DNA of 64,000 bases from Alkalicoccobacillus porphyridii. GTDB taxonomy: Bacteria; Bacillota; Bacilli; Bacillales; Bacillaceae_D. The stretch is from assembly GCF_007293315.1 (NCBI RefSeq), contig NZ_VLXZ01000003.1, forward strand, positions 248,001 to 312,000, in the 5' to 3' direction. The stretch's first letter is position 1. Each line of letters opens with the position of its first letter. This document shows positions 54,116-63,443 of this stretch, piece by piece. The notes under the pieces were generated by a model. That model searched no databases. It had not been told where the DNA came from and saw only the letters and a program-made list of their open reading frames with translations. Made by a program: the position numbers and the translations under genes.

Positions 54116-54208
54116 CGTAGAACTCCTCTCAAATGGTCTTAATACGTTTTATCCATAGTTACTCTACTTCCACAGAAAGTGAAATTTCCCTTTAATTAAA
54201 ATGTATAG

Positions 54209-54239
54209 ACTGCTCCATTTTTTGATGTATGGAACAGCC
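54209..54239 (-). terminator. Imperfect hairpin after the tetR gene
   Basis: GACTGCTCCAT and ATGGAACAGCC pair with one mismatch and one G-T; the following stretch on the minus strand is A/T rich but without a clean T run. Confidence 0.4.
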
Positions 54240-54244
54240 TAAGG

Positions 54245-54823
54245 TTAATTCATAATGTATTTTAAATAATCTTTTATAATCTCCTTACTCTGTTCTCTAT
54301 TCACTAGATGTGGTTCTAAGTAGAGATTCAAAGCTAATCCATTTATAAAAGCATATAGCTTTTCTTTTTCTTTCTCTTCATCTACATCTTTAAGCAGTGA
54401 TTCATTTTTTAAAAACACGATTGCAGCTTTAATGGCCTTTTCGAGCTCCTCATTATTAACAGTAAATCCTTTTTCCGTTTTTCCATATGTGATAAAAGCA
54501 AACCAAACCTCCATTTCTAATAGAGTCTGTTTGTCAGTAGGGATAAATTCCAAGAGGTATTCCACCACTTTATCTTTTGGCTCCATCTGTTTGTTATCCA
54601 GCTTGATTAATCTGGTGACCAGCTGTTCCTTTACTAGCTCCATGGCAAACGTTAATAGGCCCTCTTGTTTGGAAAAATAGTGTCGTAAAGCCCCTTGTGA
54701 CAACCCAGCTTCACTAGCGATTGTCCTAGATGTGGCATGATGAATACCCTGTTCACTAATGACTTTCCACGTCGCTTGAGCAATTAATTGCTTTCTTTTT
54801 GTATGATCAACTATTTTTGGCAT
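54245..54823 (-). CDS. TetR family regulator (BetI/TetR_C_6-like)
   Basis: 192 residues. HTH about 24-52 (ATSRTIASEAGLSQGALRHYF), C-terminal helical part as in BetI-like regulators. There is no ribosome binding site before ATG 54823: a TATTCT -10 box on the minus strand ends six bases before it, so the message would be leaderless. Two operator-like repeats (54844-54863 and 54902-54918) lie in the shared region with the divergent membrane-protein gene, which it probably represses together with itself. Confidence 0.86.
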   Translation of the reverse strand: MPKIVDHTKRKQLIAQATWKVISEQGIHHATSRTIASEAGLSQGALRHYFSKQEGLLTFAMELVKEQLVTRLIKLDNKQMEPKDKVVEYLLEFIPTDKQTLLEMEVWFAFITYGKTEKGFTVNNEELEKAIKAAIVFLKNESLLKDVDEEKEKEKLYAFINGLALNLYLEPHLVNREQSKEIIKDYLKYIMN

Positions 54824-54829
54824 ACATGT

Positions 54830-54918
54830 AGAATATCATTTATTTTAACTCAAGTGAATTAAAAAATTGATCCTACGCTCTTTTTATGTTATGTTTTAAA
54901 TAATTCAACTGAGTTAAA
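54830..54918. promoter_or_regulatory. Divergent promoters with two TetR operators
   Basis: Operator 1 TTTAACTCAAGTGAATTAAA (54844-54863) is a near-perfect palindrome and covers the -35 box (TTCACT) of the tetR promoter; its -10 TATTCT is at 54835-54830. Operator 2 AATTCAACTGAGTTAAA (54902-54918) is the same site reversed. The plus-strand promoter TTGATC (54867-54872), 17 bases, TATGTT (54890-54895) lies between them. Confidence 0.7.
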
Positions 54919-54932
54919 AAGAGGTGTTACAA

Positions 54933-55574
54933 ATGAATCAATGGATTATCAATGTCCAGTGGGAACTATTTATTGCCATTGAAGTATTAGGATTTATCTC
55001 TCTCTTATTATTTGGTTACATCAGATATAAATTAAAAAAACCTAACCTATCTAAAGGATTTATCATAAGTTTTATTGCTTTAACTGTATTAGAGATGATA
55101 TTAGCTTGGTATGTTTATTCGTTAACAGGCGAGATCTCTGCGTTCCAGATCATTATTAGCCTGTTTGTTTTATACGCAGTGACGTTTGGAGTGCGAGACT
55201 TTAAGAAGCTCGACAGATGGATGAGAAAGAAAATTGATGAAGACAATCTTATAACTGACGCGGACTATCGAGAAATGGCGAAGCAAAAAGATTCACGATA
55301 TCAAGCCAAATACTATGCCATTTCATGGGTATCTCATCTACTTATTTTTCTAGGGACACAAGTATTATTTTTTGGTCTTAGTGGACTTAGCTTTGAGGAA
55401 TCAATGGCTTATTTATCAGATTTAGGTTGGATGGGTAGCGAAAGCTTTGAAGAAACACCTTATGCTAATCAAGCGTTCCACTCAACCTCAATGATATGGG
55501 GAATTATTCTAGTGGTCGATGCCATTATATCTGCAACCTATGTGTTCCAAAAAAAAGATAAAAAGGGTGATTAA
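54933..55574 (+). CDS. Membrane protein of unknown function under TetR control
   Basis: 213 residues from ATG 54933 (AGAGGTG upstream; GTG 54924 is within that site). About five membrane segments: near residues 10-30, 42-62, 68-85, 130-150 and 188-205, with a charged cytoplasmic loop between the third and fourth (DFKKLDRWMRKKIDEDNL). I do not recognise the family. Position and operators indicate that it is the target of the divergent TetR protein. Confidence 0.7.
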   Translation: MNQWIINVQWELFIAIEVLGFISLLLFGYIRYKLKKPNLSKGFIISFIALTVLEMILAWYVYSLTGEISAFQIIISLFVLYAVTFGVRDFKKLDRWMRKKIDEDNLITDADYREMAKQKDSRYQAKYYAISWVSHLLIFLGTQVLFFGLSGLSFEESMAYLSDLGWMGSESFEETPYANQAFHSTSMIWGIILVVDAIISATYVFQKKDKKGD

Positions 55575-55592
55575 GTCGATGTATAAGTTTTT

Positions 55593-55697
55593 TTATGTAT
55601 TACTCATCTCACTTGTAGCTGACTCGTATTGATCTTCTGTTGCACACGCTACTAGTATACCTGTACATACACATATCATAGCTAGCATCCATTTCAA
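55593..55697 (-). CDS. 34-residue lipoprotein (small ORF)
   Basis: TTG 55697 with AAGGAAGGTGG just upstream encodes MKWMLAMICVCTGILVAC, then a short hydrophilic tail of 16 residues (ATEDQYESATSEMSNT). The lipobox ILVAC places the lipid on Cys18, leaving a 17-residue mature peptide, similar in size to entericidin-type lipoproteins. Signal peptide start (KWMLAM) resembles that of the lipoprotein at 53480. It may be a small immunity or accessory lipoprotein of the lipase cassette, or the remnant of a longer one. Confidence 0.55.
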   Translation of the reverse strand: MKWMLAMICVCTGILVACATEDQYESATSEMSNT

Positions 55698-55722
55698 TAG
55701 CCCACCTTCCTTTCCCGTGAAC

Positions 55723-55752
55723 AAAACAGCTATCAGTGAGAAGAAGCTGTTT
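55723..55752 (-). terminator. Terminator after the lipase cassette
   Basis: Minus strand AAACAGCT...AGCTGTTTTGTT, 8-base stem; separates the helical partner gene from the 34-residue lipoprotein gene. Confidence 0.6.
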
Positions 55753-55765
55753 AACTCTTGAAATG

Positions 55766-56095
55766 TTAATCTTTTGGCACCTGCATATACGTAATAGTAT
55801 AGGGCTGTGTTTTCATATCATTTACCTGTTGCTCATACTTTTGATGAAATGTAATGAATTCATCAAGGGCCGTTTGCAAACGTTCTTGTCCTTTTATTGT
55901 GCTCTCCTCAACGGCTTCAATTGTAGCTAAAATGGATTCCCCTTCACTTGAATCAAGGATACCTTTGACTTTATGTTGCAAGCCGCCTAGACCACTCATC
56001 ATCTCCTGAACATGGTGGGCGACATGATTTCTCTTTTGATCATAACAAGCTTCTCCTTCAAGTTTATAAGTCCCTCTTAAACCATAAGTCTCCAA
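55766..56095 (-). CDS. Small helical protein downstream of the lipase-like gene
   Basis: 109 residues from TTG 56095, eight bases after AAAGGAGG; ATG 56101 is only two bases from that site and less likely. After a 20-residue start the protein is almost all helix with heptad character (VQEMMSGLGGLQHKVKGILD, STIKGQERLQTALDEFITFH). Size, fold and position resemble the small helical partners (TlaA-like, or WXG-type) that accompany type VII secreted toxins. It begins 14 bases after the lipase-like gene. Function inferred. Confidence 0.65.
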   Translation of the reverse strand: METYGLRGTYKLEGEACYDQKRNHVAHHVQEMMSGLGGLQHKVKGILDSSEGESILATIEAVEESTIKGQERLQTALDEFITFHQKYEQQVNDMKTQPYTITYMQVPKD

Positions 56096-56109
56096 TATCA
56101 TTACCTCCT

Positions 56110-57828
56110 TTAAATCTCACCAGATAGATATTTAAACATACCAGCAACATTATGATCCCTATCAAAAATTAATTCAATTCCTTCCCGCATCGCATTAGCA
56201 GTTGTTTCAATTTTTTCTCGATTCATCCGGGACATAACAGCTAGGCCTTCAATAGGAGGATCTATCAGTGCATTAAACTCCTCATGAAACCTTAAATTTT
56301 CTATTAACCCATGATTACTTGAAGGAATGAGATGTTGATAGGCACGATAGTTACTTTCCATCGTATTCATTTTTTGTATTAATGTTTGTTTTTTATTTTC
56401 GTAAGCATCTACATATATTTGTTGAATCATAGCTTGGTAAGTTTCCACCATATTCTCTTGATTATTTAAAACATCAATCATAGCCTCATACGCATCTAAA
56501 GTTCTTGATAGATTTAACTTAATATGATTCTGACCGCCCCGACCTTCGATTAATTCAAGATACATTTCATCATTCTGATAGAACTTCCCTTCTGATAATT
56601 CATTCATCAAAGCTTCAAGACTGTGATGTTTGTAGGCTGCTTCTGCTACACCTTCAAAGTGTTCTTGAATTCTATCGATAGCGCCTTTCATATTCATTTG
56701 GTATTGATAAAATGTCACTACACCATCAGTGATCATTCTAAGACCACTTGTCCCCTCTCCTTCATATGCTCGTAAATAAATAACCTCCACACTATTTAAT
56801 AATGTATCAAGATCTTCATTCATTTCTTTCGCTTCTTTAGAAGAAAGATAACCAGACTTCTCCAAACCTTCTACTAGACCTACCATTGAACTCTTTAATG
56901 AATCAAAATCAATTGGATCTGAACCAGGTTGGTTTTTGTAAAAAGATAAGGCCGCTTCTTTTGCTGCTTCAATTGCCCCATCCCTACCATCTTCGGCGTA
57001 TACTTCACCGAATGGAGCGAGAAATTCACTAAGAAGACGTAAATCTTCTTGCGGTATGGCCTCGACAGCTTGAACAAACCCAGAGTTTTGACTATCTGTC
57101 TCATACTCCGACACATTACCCACTACAAACATTCCGGGAAATGCGTCTAACGCGTAAAGAAAGTCACTTGTTGAGCGGGATTGATTGATATTGATGCCCT
57201 TTTCCTTATAGTACTCTACTGCGAATTCCTCTATTTCATGAGGAGGAATGGATCGAATATCAGAATCTCTATATTTATTAATTATTTCCCTTCTAAATTT
57301 CAAATCAATTTCGTTTTGCTGATAAACATTGGACTGAGCTCCATTAAAAGTATCAATTGATTCAAATGTATTAGAGTTTAATTGCATCGAGGATAAAGTG
57401 TTATGTGCCTTAGAATGTCCCAATCCATAAAACACTATTTCTCCACCATAAACTTTTTCTACTTCTTTTAAAAACACACTAGATTCTCTAGCATATTCTG
57501 CACCACCACTCCCAACTCCAACTCCAAAAATGTTATCTACCCAATCTTCGGAAGACACACTCCCTCTAGAAATAAAAACTAAATCAGTCTGTTCTTCCTC
57601 TTTAAACACTAAAGCTGTACCTTTAGCGTCTGTACTAAACTCTTGTTTATCGTTAGGGTTGTTCATGTGATGAATATCAAAATCCTTTTCAAGAGATCTA
57701 CCCTTCTCTTCTAGATATATCCTTTGTATAGCTTCTTTTATTTCTTCATTACTCATATTTGGAAATTCATATTCTAAATCTACAATTCTCATCTGCAACA
57801 CTTCATCCACAAGAATTGAATTCTGCAC
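56110..57828 (-). CDS. Lipase-like protein with C-terminal helical domain (TslA-like candidate)
   Basis: 572 residues, GTG 57828 with GGGGGA upstream, no signal peptide. N-terminal half is an alpha/beta hydrolase of class 3 lipase type: oxyanion-region ISRGSVSSEDWVDN (86-99, compare F-R-G-T...D-W) and nucleophile elbow GLGHSKAHN with Ser139 (GHSKA instead of GxSxG). The C-terminal 230 residues are helical (YEAMIDVLNNQENMVETYQA). This order, enzyme first and helical targeting part last, matches S. aureus TslA, a type VII secreted lipase toxin with reverse domain order, whose immunity protein TilA is a lipoprotein and whose partners are small helical proteins. Those neighbours exist here. No secretion machinery genes lie in the window. 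Confidence 0.68.
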   Translation of the reverse strand: MQNSILVDEVLQMRIVDLEYEFPNMSNEEIKEAIQRIYLEEKGRSLEKDFDIHHMNNPNDKQEFSTDAKGTALVFKEEEQTDLVFISRGSVSSEDWVDNIFGVGVGSGGAEYARESSVFLKEVEKVYGGEIVFYGLGHSKAHNTLSSMQLNSNTFESIDTFNGAQSNVYQQNEIDLKFRREIINKYRDSDIRSIPPHEIEEFAVEYYKEKGININQSRSTSDFLYALDAFPGMFVVGNVSEYETDSQNSGFVQAVEAIPQEDLRLLSEFLAPFGEVYAEDGRDGAIEAAKEAALSFYKNQPGSDPIDFDSLKSSMVGLVEGLEKSGYLSSKEAKEMNEDLDTLLNSVEVIYLRAYEGEGTSGLRMITDGVVTFYQYQMNMKGAIDRIQEHFEGVAEAAYKHHSLEALMNELSEGKFYQNDEMYLELIEGRGGQNHIKLNLSRTLDAYEAMIDVLNNQENMVETYQAMIQQIYVDAYENKKQTLIQKMNTMESNYRAYQHLIPSSNHGLIENLRFHEEFNALIDPPIEGLAVMSRMNREKIETTANAMREGIELIFDRDHNVAGMFKYLSGEI

Positions 57829-57852
57829 ATCTATTCCCCCATTTATTCAACC

Positions 57853-58506
57853 TTAAAAAGTTAAAGATCTGATAATGTCATCAAATATCTTTTTATGATC
57901 CTCAATATTAATTTCATTATTATCTTCACTAATCGCAGTAATGTTATAGATTAATGATATTGCTTCTTCAGATTCATCTGAAAAAACATAAGCCCAAAGA
58001 ACATAGAATGACGGATTATCTTCATATTCTTCTTCAAAGAAACCTTGATATATTGTAGTTAGTTCAACCTCTTCACTTTTAATCTCACCATCATAATCTA
58101 AACCCTCAACAAAACTCTCTAAGTATGACTCCCGAAGATCAGTTGAGAAATCTCTGTGGTAATAAATATCAAAGCTTAGATTATAGTTGTCATCTTTATT
58201 AATATCCCAAAATATGAACTTTTCTACTGCATTATCTGTTATCCTATAATCTTTGTGATCAACCACCGCATCCCTCGGTATCAACATCTCAAACCCACCT
58301 AACTCCCCACGCATACGGTAAAATCCTTCTTCCTCTTCTTCATTGGATACGAGGAATTGGCTTGTAAATTCGTCTTCTGCTGCTTTACCCATGTCTTCTT
58401 CAGCTCCTTGCTCGTTATCATTTGGTATGGGTTCAGGCTCATTTGCGTTCCCGCATCCCATTAGTAAAGCACTGGAAAGTATACCGGCCACTATCAATCG
58501 CTTCAT
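57853..58506 (-). CDS. Acidic lipoprotein, candidate immunity protein
   Basis: 217 residues. Lipobox LLMGC (Cys about residue 18). Residues about 48-80 are nearly identical to the paralogue at 53480 (QFLVSNEEEEEGFYRMRGEL, IPRDAV); the C-terminal half differs. It is the first gene of the cassette, 24 bases before the lipase-like gene, with GGGAGA before the ATG. A surface lipoprotein encoded next to a possible exported lipase fits an immunity role, as TilA has for TslA. Not proven. Confidence 0.75.
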   Translation of the reverse strand: MKRLIVAGILSSALLMGCGNANEPEPIPNDNEQGAEEDMGKAAEDEFTSQFLVSNEEEEEGFYRMRGELGGFEMLIPRDAVVDHKDYRITDNAVEKFIFWDINKDDNYNLSFDIYYHRDFSTDLRESYLESFVEGLDYDGEIKSEEVELTTIYQGFFEEEYEDNPSFYVLWAYVFSDESEEAISLIYNITAISEDNNEINIEDHKKIFDDIIRSLTF

Positions 58507-58923
58507 CTTGTTGTCTCCCTTTTTTGGTTGAAGGTTTTATGTTCATCCCTTACATAAATTGTCTATTTTATTCCACTACCCTTATCCAAGCATATAAAAA
58601 CCTAAATTTTCCTTCAAGTGGAATTCCCTGATTCAATTAAAACCATACTTACCTCCTAGTGAATCCTGCTTATAATAATTCACTTCAAATTCCAATAGCC
58701 TTTCCTCTTTATATTCGGTTATACGTTAAAGAGGAGGACGAATCATATTCGACGTGGTTCAACATCTTTTTCACTATTTAGATTAGGAATACTGTAAAAT
58801 AAACATATGAAATATGAACTATATAATTATTAATTGGCAATCAACACGAACTTATTTTATAGAAACGATGTAGATATCTCATACGACATAAACCGACTAC
58901 TACAGATGATGGGAGGCTTTAAA
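58507..58923. other. Intergenic region without recognised features
   Basis: 417 A/T-rich bases between the divergent lipoprotein and GGDEF-EAL genes, including the rejected N-terminal extension of the latter (58834-58923). No clear terminator, repeat or operator was seen. Confidence 0.6.
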
Positions 58924-61698
58924 ATGCCTGAGGAACAAACGAGGTATTCTCGACTTGCGAATATTACAAAAATGATCAACATGAAGCAGGATCTTCGTGA
59001 GGCATTGGAGCAAGTAACACTGGCCATCTCTGAGGAGATTGTGCAATGTGACTCTGTGGGTATTTATTTGCCACAGGAGGACGGAACATTTAGAGGTTAT
59101 GTTGGTAAACCAGATGTTATCAATGGTATGACATTGGACATGCATGTCATTGATACGCAATATGATCTACTGGCTAAAGAAGTGATTGAAACCAAAAAAA
59201 CGATTTATATCCCTGATACGTCTAAAGATTCCCGTCCCGATCCTCGTGCAGTAAAAGGCTTTCAAATTAAATCCTTATTAGTGCTCCCTATTTCTGTGGA
59301 ACAGGAGCTATTTGGTCTGATGTTCCTATTTGATTATGGAATTCCTATGAACTTAACAGATCAAGAGATTCAAACGGTTGAGGCCTATGTGAACATGGCC
59401 GCCGTTGCTATTCAAAATGCAAACAATCTAGCCTATAAACAACATCTGATTAATGATAAACAGCTACTGCTTGATGTGAATCGTGCTTTATCCATGTGCT
59501 CAACCTATCAAGCGAGCTTAGACACATGCTTCTCCTACCTAACAAAGGTACTTAATAATTCAAATATAGGCGTTCACTTATTGGACCCAATCGCAGGAAA
59601 ACAAATCAAACCCGCTAATTTAAGCAAGGACAGTGATTGGACCGAGGAAAATTGGATCAAAACTCATGAGAAGACACAGTTTGACCAGGATAATGATCCA
59701 TTAGTGCAGGAGGTTTCTGAAACAAAAAAACCGATTCAGATTCCAAATGTATTTGAGGATGACCGACCTAACCATGACTTATGCCGTAACTTTGGTATTA
59801 AGGGGCTAGCAATGTTTCCATTGATCTCAATGGGGAAATTTCTGGGTCAAATATCCATTGTCAACTTAGATAAAGAGCCGTATTTGTATCTAGATTCAAA
59901 AATGCAGCTTGCTCAATCCATTGTTGATGTAACAGCCTCCACCCTTTCTATTCTCCTGTATGTTGAAAAACAAGAGATTATGATTGAGAAGCGCACCTTT
60001 GAAGTGATTGAAAAAAACAAAGAACTAGAGCATGTTGTTACAGAGCTGAGACAGCTAAGCCGTGAGAAAGAGTTAATTCTTAATTCTGCTGGTGAAGGGA
60101 TTTTTGGGTTAGACCTCAAGCGGAATATCACGTTCTGTAATCCAGCTGGGGCTTCTATGCTCGGGTATGAATCTGAGGCTGAATTAGTCGGGCACCCCGT
60201 TGAGCAAATTATGTATGGAAAAGAAAATATAGAAAGCTGTTTAGTACATGTCTCATCAACTCAAAGATATACGACGGACACGATTTTTTATAGAAAGGAC
60301 CTTTCTAGCTTTCCAGTAGAATATGTGATTTCTTCCATTAAAGAAAAAGATCACATCGTTGGCGAGGTGGTTACGTTCAAAGACGTAACCCAACGAAAAC
60401 AGCTTGAAGAAAAGATTAAATACCATGCGTATTTTGATAGTTTAACAGATCTGCCTAACCGGGTTCTATTACTAGACCGCCTTACACAGGGCTTAGAATA
60501 TGCAAAACTCCACAATGAAAGGTTAGCTGTTCTCTATTTAGACTTAGATCGCTTTAAGCTAGTAAATGATTCGCTTGGTCACAGCTATGGCGACCTATTG
60601 CTAAAGCAGGTCGCTAAACGTCTGTCTGAATGCGTATCAAAGGGTGCTACGGTGTCGCGGCAAGGAGGAGATGAATTCACGATCTTTTTGCCAGCTGTCA
60701 AAAGCGAAAAGGACATTGTGAAGGAAATACATTGTATTCACGATGCCTTCTCTATTCCGTTTCAGCTCGGGGATCATGAGATGTTTATAAAAACAAGCAT
60801 CGGTGTTAGTCTTTTCCCAGATAACGGAGACACAACCGAGATGCTGATTAAAAATGCGGACACGGCTATGTATAAATCCAAGGACACGCCTGGGAACAGC
60901 TTTCATTTCTTCAGTGAAGGCATGGATACAAGAACCTTTGAGAGCATCCGTTTGGAAAATGACCTGTACAAAGCTTTAGAAAACGAGGAACTAACGATTG
61001 TCTATCAGCCGCAAATTGAATATCAAACGAAGACCATCCGTGGCGTTGAAGCTTTGTTGAGGTGGAATCACCCAACAAAAGGGATGATTTCACCAGATAC
61101 CTTTATCCCCATTGCAGAGGAAACTGGCTTAATTGTGCCGATTGGAGAATGGGTGTTACGAGAGGCGTGCAAGCAGCTGAAAGAATGGCATCAAAACGGA
61201 TATCCTTTGATTACAATGGCGGTGAATCTCTCGGTACAGCAATTTGAGCAGAGTCAGCTGTTCACAATGGTTGAGCACGTATTAGAGGAAACAGGGCTGT
61301 CACCAGAGTATTTACATCTGGAGATTACAGAGAATCTAATTGTCAAAAACACCGAACGAACTGTGACCACTATGAAGCAATTAAATGATCTCGGGATCAA
61401 ACTAGCAATTGATGATTTTGGCACAGGTTATTCGTCACTAAGCTATCTGAAAAAATTGCCAATCTCTACATTAAAAATAGATAAATCCTATGTGCAGGAC
61501 ATGCTTCGTGACAATGCCGCCATCACCAAAACGATTATAACGCTCGCGCACAATTTAGGTCTTGAAGTGATTGCTGAAGGTGTCGAAACGAAGGAATTAG
61601 CCGATTATTTATCCGAGTTAAACTGCCAGATGATGCAGGGATATTTTTTCAGTAAACCAGTACAATCGTCTGATATTATGATAAAATATTTCCAATAG
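58924..61698 (+). CDS. GAF-GAF-PAS-GGDEF-EAL cyclic di-GMP enzyme
   Basis: 924 residues from ATG 58924, which has GGGAGG seven bases upstream; the in-frame TTG at 58834 has no signal. Two GAF domains (about 15-165 and 180-360), a coiled linker, PAS (about 385-495), GGDEF (about 505-670) and EAL (about 680-920). The GGDEF active site SRQGGDEF is intact and no RxxD inhibitory site precedes it. EAL residues are intact: [40 protein letters not shown]. Both synthesis and breakdown of cyclic di-GMP are therefore possible, with GAF and PAS as sensors. No membrane segments, so cytoplasmic. Confidence 0.9.
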   Translation: MPEEQTRYSRLANITKMINMKQDLREALEQVTLAISEEIVQCDSVGIYLPQEDGTFRGYVGKPDVINGMTLDMHVIDTQYDLLAKEVIETKKTIYIPDTSKDSRPDPRAVKGFQIKSLLVLPISVEQELFGLMFLFDYGIPMNLTDQEIQTVEAYVNMAAVAIQNANNLAYKQHLINDKQLLLDVNRALSMCSTYQASLDTCFSYLTKVLNNSNIGVHLLDPIAGKQIKPANLSKDSDWTEENWIKTHEKTQFDQDNDPLVQEVSETKKPIQIPNVFEDDRPNHDLCRNFGIKGLAMFPLISMGKFLGQISIVNLDKEPYLYLDSKMQLAQSIVDVTASTLSILLYVEKQEIMIEKRTFEVIEKNKELEHVVTELRQLSREKELILNSAGEGIFGLDLKRNITFCNPAGASMLGYESEAELVGHPVEQIMYGKENIESCLVHVSSTQRYTTDTIFYRKDLSSFPVEYVISSIKEKDHIVGEVVTFKDVTQRKQLEEKIKYHAYFDSLTDLPNRVLLLDRLTQGLEYAKLHNERLAVLYLDLDRFKLVNDSLGHSYGDLLLKQVAKRLSECVSKGATVSRQGGDEFTIFLPAVKSEKDIVKEIHCIHDAFSIPFQLGDHEMFIKTSIGVSLFPDNGDTTEMLIKNADTAMYKSKDTPGNSFHFFSEGMDTRTFESIRLENDLYKALENEELTIVYQPQIEYQTKTIRGVEALLRWNHPTKGMISPDTFIPIAEETGLIVPIGEWVLREACKQLKEWHQNGYPLITMAVNLSVQQFEQSQLFTMVEHVLEETGLSPEYLHLEITENLIVKNTERTVTTMKQLNDLGIKLAIDDFGTGYSSLSYLKKLPISTLKIDKSYVQDMLRDNAAITKTIITLAHNLGLEVIAEGVETKELADYLSELNCQMMQGYFFSKPVQSSDIMIKYFQ

Positions 61699-61731
61699 TG
61701 TGTGAATCTATAAACTGAGGGAGATAGGATC

Positions 61732-63369
61732 ATGAAAGCAGCGCGTCTGGTATTAGACTATCTAAAAAGTAATGGTGTCAGTCACATCTTTGGCATTCCA
61801 GCAGGATCCGTTAATGCATTTTTTGATGAACTTTATGAAATGACGGAGATCACCCCTATTGTTACAAAGCATGAAGGTGCCGCATCCTATATGGCTGCCG
61901 CTTACGCCAAGTATTCAGGAGAGCTAAGCGTAGCCATTGGCTGCAGCGGTCCAGGCGGAACCAATCTTGTCACAGGAGCGGCAAATGCCATGCGTGAGCA
62001 CCTGCCCGTTTTATTTCTAACAGGTGCCGTACCGGTGAATACCGTTGGCCTAAATGCATCACAAGAATTAGATGCTGAGCCAATCTTTCGTCCCGTCACC
62101 AAATATAGTGTAACGGTAAATGAAGCTAAGGACGTTTTGCCGGAACTAGCAAAAGCCGTTGAGATAGCGATATCAGGCGTGCCCGGTCCTGTTCATGTCG
62201 CTATTCCGATTGATGTACAGCATGGTGTGGTGGATGTCGTCAATATGCCTGCACCACCTGTCAGAGAGCAGATGGTTCCCGACCTTGAAAAGATTAAACA
62301 GGTAGCTGATGCACTTGTCACTCGAAAAAGCGGATATCTCTTTGTTGGTCAAGGCGTGCGCAACTCCGTGGAGCAGTTACTAGAGCTTGCCGAAATGCTT
62401 AAGTGGCCGATTATCACAACCCCTCAAGCAAAAGGCTATATCCCAGATGACCATCCCCTTCTAGTTGGCGTGTATGGCTTCGCCGGTCATGAAGCCGCGT
62501 CCCAACTCATTGCAGGAGGCGAAGGTGAGATTCTATTTATAGTCGGATCGAGTCTTGGTGAAACGGCAACCAATAACTATAACGTGAAGCTTGCAGAAAA
62601 CCGTTTTACCGTGCAACTGGATTTTGACGAGACTGTTTTTAATCGTAAATACAAAACAGACCTGCCCGTACTCGGAGATATTAATCTGAGTCTATTATTC
62701 TTAATTGAAGAATTGAGAACAAGAGGCCTAACACGAACCGAGCTTGGCGAGAAAGAAAAAACGACTGATACTGAAGATGTAGCAGAGTACAACACAAAGA
62801 ATGTGCTCTTGAACCTACAGCAGTACCTGCCTGCCTCCACTCGTTATACGATTGATATTGGTGAGTTCATGGCCTACGTCATTCATCATATGAAGGTAGT
62901 CGACTCAGACACCTATGGCATCAATGTACACTTCGGCGCCATGGGAAGCGGAATTGGCTCAGCAATCGGCTCCAAGCTCGCCGAACCAGATCGCCCAGTT
63001 GCTTGCATCACCGGGGATGGCTGCTTCTTCATGCACGGGATGGAGATTCTAACTGCTAAGGAATACAACCTACCGATCCTTTTTGTTGTTATGAACAACG
63101 CGCGCCTCGGCATGGTATACCATGGACACTCGCTGCAATTTAAACGTACGCACCCAACCTTTGAACAGCAGCAAATCAACATCAGCGCCATGGCCGCCTC
63201 GATGAACATTCCAACCGTTCGCGTCTCTGATATGTCCGACCTTACTCAGAACGTGGTTGATCAACTAACAAACCTCGACGGCCCCGCCGTTCTCGAAGTC
63301 GCATTGATTGATCAAAACACACCCCCAATGGGAGATCGCGTAAAGTTCCTATCATCGTTCGGTAAATAG
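61732..63369 (+). CDS. Thiamine-diphosphate enzyme, acetolactate synthase-like
   Basis: 545 residues. The catalytic Glu48 (TKHEGAASYMAAAYAK), the FAD/central-domain region and the ThDP-Mg motif GDGCFFMHGME...VMNN are intact. Overall similarity is to acetolactate synthase large subunits and to glyoxylate carboligase, pyruvate oxidase or sulfoacetaldehyde acetyltransferase relatives. No regulatory small subunit (ilvH) follows, and it is not in an ilv operon, so a catabolic role is likely. It starts 33 bases after the GGDEF-EAL gene. Confidence 0.82.
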   Translation: MKAARLVLDYLKSNGVSHIFGIPAGSVNAFFDELYEMTEITPIVTKHEGAASYMAAAYAKYSGELSVAIGCSGPGGTNLVTGAANAMREHLPVLFLTGAVPVNTVGLNASQELDAEPIFRPVTKYSVTVNEAKDVLPELAKAVEIAISGVPGPVHVAIPIDVQHGVVDVVNMPAPPVREQMVPDLEKIKQVADALVTRKSGYLFVGQGVRNSVEQLLELAEMLKWPIITTPQAKGYIPDDHPLLVGVYGFAGHEAASQLIAGGEGEILFIVGSSLGETATNNYNVKLAENRFTVQLDFDETVFNRKYKTDLPVLGDINLSLLFLIEELRTRGLTRTELGEKEKTTDTEDVAEYNTKNVLLNLQQYLPASTRYTIDIGEFMAYVIHHMKVVDSDTYGINVHFGAMGSGIGSAIGSKLAEPDRPVACITGDGCFFMHGMEILTAKEYNLPILFVVMNNARLGMVYHGHSLQFKRTHPTFEQQQINISAMAASMNIPTVRVSDMSDLTQNVVDQLTNLDGPAVLEVALIDQNTPPMGDRVKFLSSFGK

Positions 63370-63375
63370 ATTATG

Positions 63376-63425
63376 AAAAAGGGGGAGATCGGCATGTTAC
63401 GTTGCCTGTCTCCCCTTTTATTTTT
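63376..63425 (+). terminator. Terminator after the ThDP enzyme gene
   Basis: AAAAGGGGGAGA pairs with TCTCCCCTTTT (one bulged G) and an inner GGCA / TGCC, followed by ATTTTTTG. Confidence 0.8.
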
Positions 63426-63443
63426 TGGCAGTGGGGTTGGGGG

